From an uncultured Eudoraea sp. (GTDB lineage: Bacteria > Bacteroidota > Bacteroidia > Flavobacteriales > Flavobacteriaceae): a DNA stretch of 64,000 nucleotides. Below the pieces are notes generated by a model. That model was given only the letters and a program-made list of their open reading frames with translations, was not told the DNA's origin and ran no database searches. Both the position numbers and the translations under genes were made by a program. This document shows, piece after piece, positions 61,357-64,000 of the stretch (its first letter is position 1; each line of letters opens with the position of its first letter). The stretch covers positions 1 to 64,000 of the forward strand of contig CAMYIE010000015.1 in assembly GCA_947258405.1 (NCBI GenBank), in the 5' to 3' direction.

Positions 61357-62856
61357 ATGTCTTTAAAGTCTTTTGCCGCCCGATTGTTTGCCCTGTATGA
61401 GGACCGAAAAGCATCCAGGTGGATCTGGTACCCTGTCGAAACTCAGGATAAAGTATTCGCTTCCCTTATTTCCAGTGCACGATCCACAATCTTTGGGCAA
61501 GACCATGGTTTTGATCAGATAAAAACACATGAAGACTTTATAGCCAGGGTTCCGATCCGGGATTATGAAGGATTAAAACCCTATGTTGAAAAAGTTATCG
61601 AAGGGCAGAAGGATGTCCTTTGGCCAGGGAAACCAATATATTTTGCCAAAACTTCCGGAACCACTTCAGGTGCAAAGTATATCCCTATTACCGATCTCTC
61701 GATTAAAGAGCAGGTTAAGGCTTCCCGGAATGCCATACTTAATTATATCAAAGAAACAGGAAATACAGGATTTGTCAATGGAAAATGGATCTTCCTTCAG
61801 GGAAGCCCGGAGCTGGAGAAGAAAAACGGTATTAACCTGGGTCGTCTTTCCGGGATTTCTGCCCATTATGTACCCAATTATCTCCAGAAGAACAGACTTC
61901 CGAGTTGGGAGACCAATTGCATTGAAGACTGGGAAACCAAGGTTGACAAGATCGTGGAGGAAACGGTGGATGAGAATATGACACTTATTGCCGGTATTCC
62001 ATCCTGGGTTCAGATGTATTTTGAACGCCTTAATGCCTTCAAAGGGGAAAAGGTAGGAAAGCTTTTCAAAAATTTTAACCTATTTATATACGGGGGTGTT
62101 AATTATGAACCCTATCGCGCAAAATTCGAACAATTAATAGGTAGATCTGTAGATAGCATTGAGCTTTTTCCGGCCAGTGAAGGCTTTTTTGCCTATCAGA
62201 ATTCTCAGAAAGACAAGGGCATGCTTTTATTGCTTAATGCCGGGATTTTTTACGAGTTTATAAAGGCCGATGAATTCCACGATGAAAACTGCAGACGACT
62301 TAGCATCAAAGATGTGGAACTGGGCGTTAATTATGTTATGATAATTTCAACCAATGCTGGATTATGGGCCTATAACCTTGGAGATACTATTGCTTTTACG
62401 TCGTTGAAACCCTATAAGGTAATTGTCACCGGGCGGATCAAACACTTTATTTCGGCTTTTGGAGAACATGTGATCGCCAAAGAGGTGGAAGTAGCAATGG
62501 AAAAAGCTATTGCCGCAACAGATGCGGTTGTAAATGAATTCACAGTGGCACCCCGGATCAATCCGGAAAAAGATGTCCTGCCCTATCACGAATGGTTTGT
62601 GGAGTTTGAAAAACCACCTTCGGACATGTCACTTTTCACCTCTGTGCTCGATAAAACGCTTCAGGAACAGAATTCCTATTATTTCGATCTTATCGACGGC
62701 AAGATTCTTCAGCCTCTCAAAGTCCATTCCATGGCAGCAGGCGGATTCCAGTCTTATATGAAATCGATAGGAAAACTCGGTGGGCAAAATAAGGTTCAGC
62801 GACTTTCGAATGATCGTAAGATCGCAGACAAACTTCTTCGGCTTCCCCTATTATAA
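61357..62856 (+). CDS. GH3 auxin-responsive promoter family protein
   Basis: A 499-residue protein of the GH3 family, ATP-dependent acyl-adenylate enzymes that join carboxylic acids to amino acids in plants. The ATP-binding motif is AKTSGTTSGAKYIPIT. Further family blocks are FIYGGVNYEPYRAKFE, ELFPASEGFFAYQ and YNLGDTIAFTSLKPYKVIVTGR. The bacterial versions have no known substrate; they are widespread in Bacteroidetes. It follows the M23 peptidase by 6 bp and precedes the DUF6909 gene by 79 bp. The catalytic motifs look intact. No signal peptide. Confidence 0.92.
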   Translation: MSLKSFAARLFALYEDRKASRWIWYPVETQDKVFASLISSARSTIFGQDHGFDQIKTHEDFIARVPIRDYEGLKPYVEKVIEGQKDVLWPGKPIYFAKTSGTTSGAKYIPITDLSIKEQVKASRNAILNYIKETGNTGFVNGKWIFLQGSPELEKKNGINLGRLSGISAHYVPNYLQKNRLPSWETNCIEDWETKVDKIVEETVDENMTLIAGIPSWVQMYFERLNAFKGEKVGKLFKNFNLFIYGGVNYEPYRAKFEQLIGRSVDSIELFPASEGFFAYQNSQKDKGMLLLLNAGIFYEFIKADEFHDENCRRLSIKDVELGVNYVMIISTNAGLWAYNLGDTIAFTSLKPYKVIVTGRIKHFISAFGEHVIAKEVEVAMEKAIAATDAVVNEFTVAPRINPEKDVLPYHEWFVEFEKPPSDMSLFTSVLDKTLQEQNSYYFDLIDGKILQPLKVHSMAAGGFQSYMKSIGKLGGQNKVQRLSNDRKIADKLLRLPLL

Positions 62857-62920
62857 GATTAGTAAAGCCTGTTGAATGGCCACATTTCAGAACCTCGCTT
62901 TATTTCACAAATAATAAATG

Positions 62921-62928
62921 TAATTTTG
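62921..62928 (+). promoter_or_regulatory. Candidate -7 box for the DUF6909 gene
   Basis: TAATTTTG matches TAnnTTTG and ends 7 nt before the ATG, again implying a very short leader. Confidence 0.4.
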
Positions 62929-62935
62929 CTCCGGA

Positions 62936-64000
62936 ATGAAATCATTCAATAACACCACCAGGGCAAGGGAATCTACAGATGCCATAGAACGACTTTATGT
63001 CACTATGAGACATTTGTTTAATCGCGGGTTCTATAAACCCAATGGCGTGTCGGGCGAAGCCCTGAAAAATTCTCTTTTATTGCTGCAACCCGAGATATAT
63101 GGATCTATCGCTGAAGAAAAATCGGAATTAAATGGATTGATATATGTCCTGGAACGATTACCTGAGGGGGTCGAGCAATGCCGGTACATTAATTTAACCT
63201 CGGAAGAAGGATATTCCCATTCCCATTTAAAACCCATCATTCCGCCTAAAAGACGGCGCAACTGCTACCGAATAGACCAGGAGCAAATGAACGTTGAGAT
63301 TACAAAGGGTCGGTCGGATATATACGACATCCTTACTCACCTAACTTTCCTGTATATAGAGGCCCAGAAAATATGCGATAAGATATTCATAGAAGAAAGC
63401 TCGGAAACGATTCGCGACTGGAAAAAACTTGAGGAGGCGATACAAAAGAATAACTTTACTACTCAGGCCGATAAGGAAAATGCCTTGATATACACTGCAA
63501 ATTTTCTCGGAAGGACCTATGTTGAAGCACTTGAAGCTTATGATAAACTGGCCACAAAAAAAGATCCGGACAGGTTCTTGAAAGTGATCTACTGGATGGG
63601 AAAATTATCGATCGAAGAGGCCACCGGTGGTGAAAAACGGATCATTACTTTCAGTGCTCTTTTACGGGAACGCCTGGGGCATCATATTCACGGGGAAATA
63701 TGGGCAAATACGATTAAGGAGCTTATGTACAGCAAACAGCTTCTGGGAAGGCCCATCCATATCATCAGTGCTAATATGCATTCGGTGGTGAATTCCCTCT
63801 TCGCCCGCAATGCTTTAAAAAAGGAATTTCCCGAAGGAGATAAACTTAAGATCTACCAGGCGCTGAGTCTTCAAAAAAATGAAGCGCTGAGAAAGAAAGT
63901 GATCTCACTTGCGAAAAAAAACGGAATGATCGAGATAAAAGATGTGTCAGGGACCAATATAGACGTTCAGATTTTCGATATGGCCCGTTTAGGCAAGGAT
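62936..64000 (+). CDS. DUF6909 family protein, 3' end outside the window
   Basis: The first 355 residues of a cytoplasmic protein; the frame is open to the window edge. It begins MKSFNNTTRARESTDAIERL. Recognisable features are the segments LYVTMRHLFNRGFYKPNGV, PPKRRRNCYRID and MNVEITKGRSDIYDILTHL. From memory these match the DUF6909 family, uncharacterised proteins of Bacteroidetes. No signal peptide, membrane segment or known catalytic motif is visible. The ATG at 62936 is preceded by a promoter-like box. It may be cotranscribed with the GH3 gene 79 bp upstream, but the box suggests independent transcription. Confidence 0.72.
   Translation, partial: MKSFNNTTRARESTDAIERLYVTMRHLFNRGFYKPNGVSGEALKNSLLLLQPEIYGSIAEEKSELNGLIYVLERLPEGVEQCRYINLTSEEGYSHSHLKPIIPPKRRRNCYRIDQEQMNVEITKGRSDIYDILTHLTFLYIEAQKICDKIFIEESSETIRDWKKLEEAIQKNNFTTQADKENALIYTANFLGRTYVEALEAYDKLATKKDPDRFLKVIYWMGKLSIEEATGGEKRIITFSALLRERLGHHIHGEIWANTIKELMYSKQLLGRPIHIISANMHSVVNSLFARNALKKEFPEGDKLKIYQALSLQKNEALRKKVISLAKKNGMIEIKDVSGTNIDVQIFDMARLGKD

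Noticed and set aside
1-64000. Phage, integrative element, toxin-antitoxin or defence system
   Set aside because: No integrase, transposase, phage structural gene, toxin-antitoxin pair or known defence gene was recognised; gene content is core flavobacterial.

Overview
This 64 kb window is chromosomal DNA of a member of the Bacteroidota, almost certainly the family Flavobacteriaceae. The evidence is the type IX secretion and gliding genes (PorP/SprF family proteins, proteins with a gliding-motility C-terminal domain, an SprB-type giant adhesin), the families DUF4175, DUF4837, DUF6747 and DUF6909, and several TAnnTTTG promoter boxes. No phage, insertion sequence, CRISPR array or defence island was seen. 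Most genes are housekeeping genes in short operons.

Layout. 0-15 kb: a subtilisin-like lipoprotein and an M1 aminopeptidase; an aspartoacylase-like enzyme with a GCS2-CBS protein; rnpA and a C-terminal processing protease; an alpha-glucan phosphorylase; a fructosamine kinase; a malonyl-CoA-synthetase-like ligase; then, on the minus strand, rpiB, a zinc-type CDF exporter and an ElaA-like acetyltransferase. 15-19.7 kb: after a 595-bp AT-rich gap come rnr, a DUF2807 protein and a LysE-type exporter (plus strand), then folB and tRNA-Cys (minus strand). A partial, palindrome-disrupted copy of the tRNA-Cys 3' end lies just downstream of tRNA-Cys.

19.8-38.7 kb: one minus-strand operon matching sprC-sprD-sprB-sprF of Flavobacterium johnsoniae. 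Its centre is a 4,543-residue adhesin with about 42 diverged SprB-type repeats and a type IX sorting domain. SprC is a second sorted surface protein, and SprD and SprF are PorP/SprF-type outer-membrane proteins. SprD also carries two SPOR-like modules. Three more copies of the module open a PorE-like OmpA-family protein at 56.5-59.8 kb, which suggests a functional link between the two loci.

39-55 kb: glnS, an SPFH protein, gltX, then DUF4175-ybeY-mnmG-methyltransferase, ompH-like, holB, pgk and an MltD-like lytic transglycosylase. Two perfect parS-like palindromes flank mnmG. One of them encodes the last residues of YbeY, so this may be origin-proximal DNA. 55-64 kb: DUF4837 lipoprotein, DUF6747 small membrane protein, the SPOR-like/PorE-like protein, tatA, an M23 peptidase, a GH3-family enzyme and the first 355 codons of a DUF6909 gene that runs off the window.

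The least explained items are the SPOR-like module shared by the two loci, the disrupted tRNA-Cys copy, the open reading frame continuing past the stop of the OmpA-family gene up to the DUF6747 start, and a phosphorylase with Thr where the cofactor Lys is expected. Family names come from reading the sequence and recalling family features. No database search was run.
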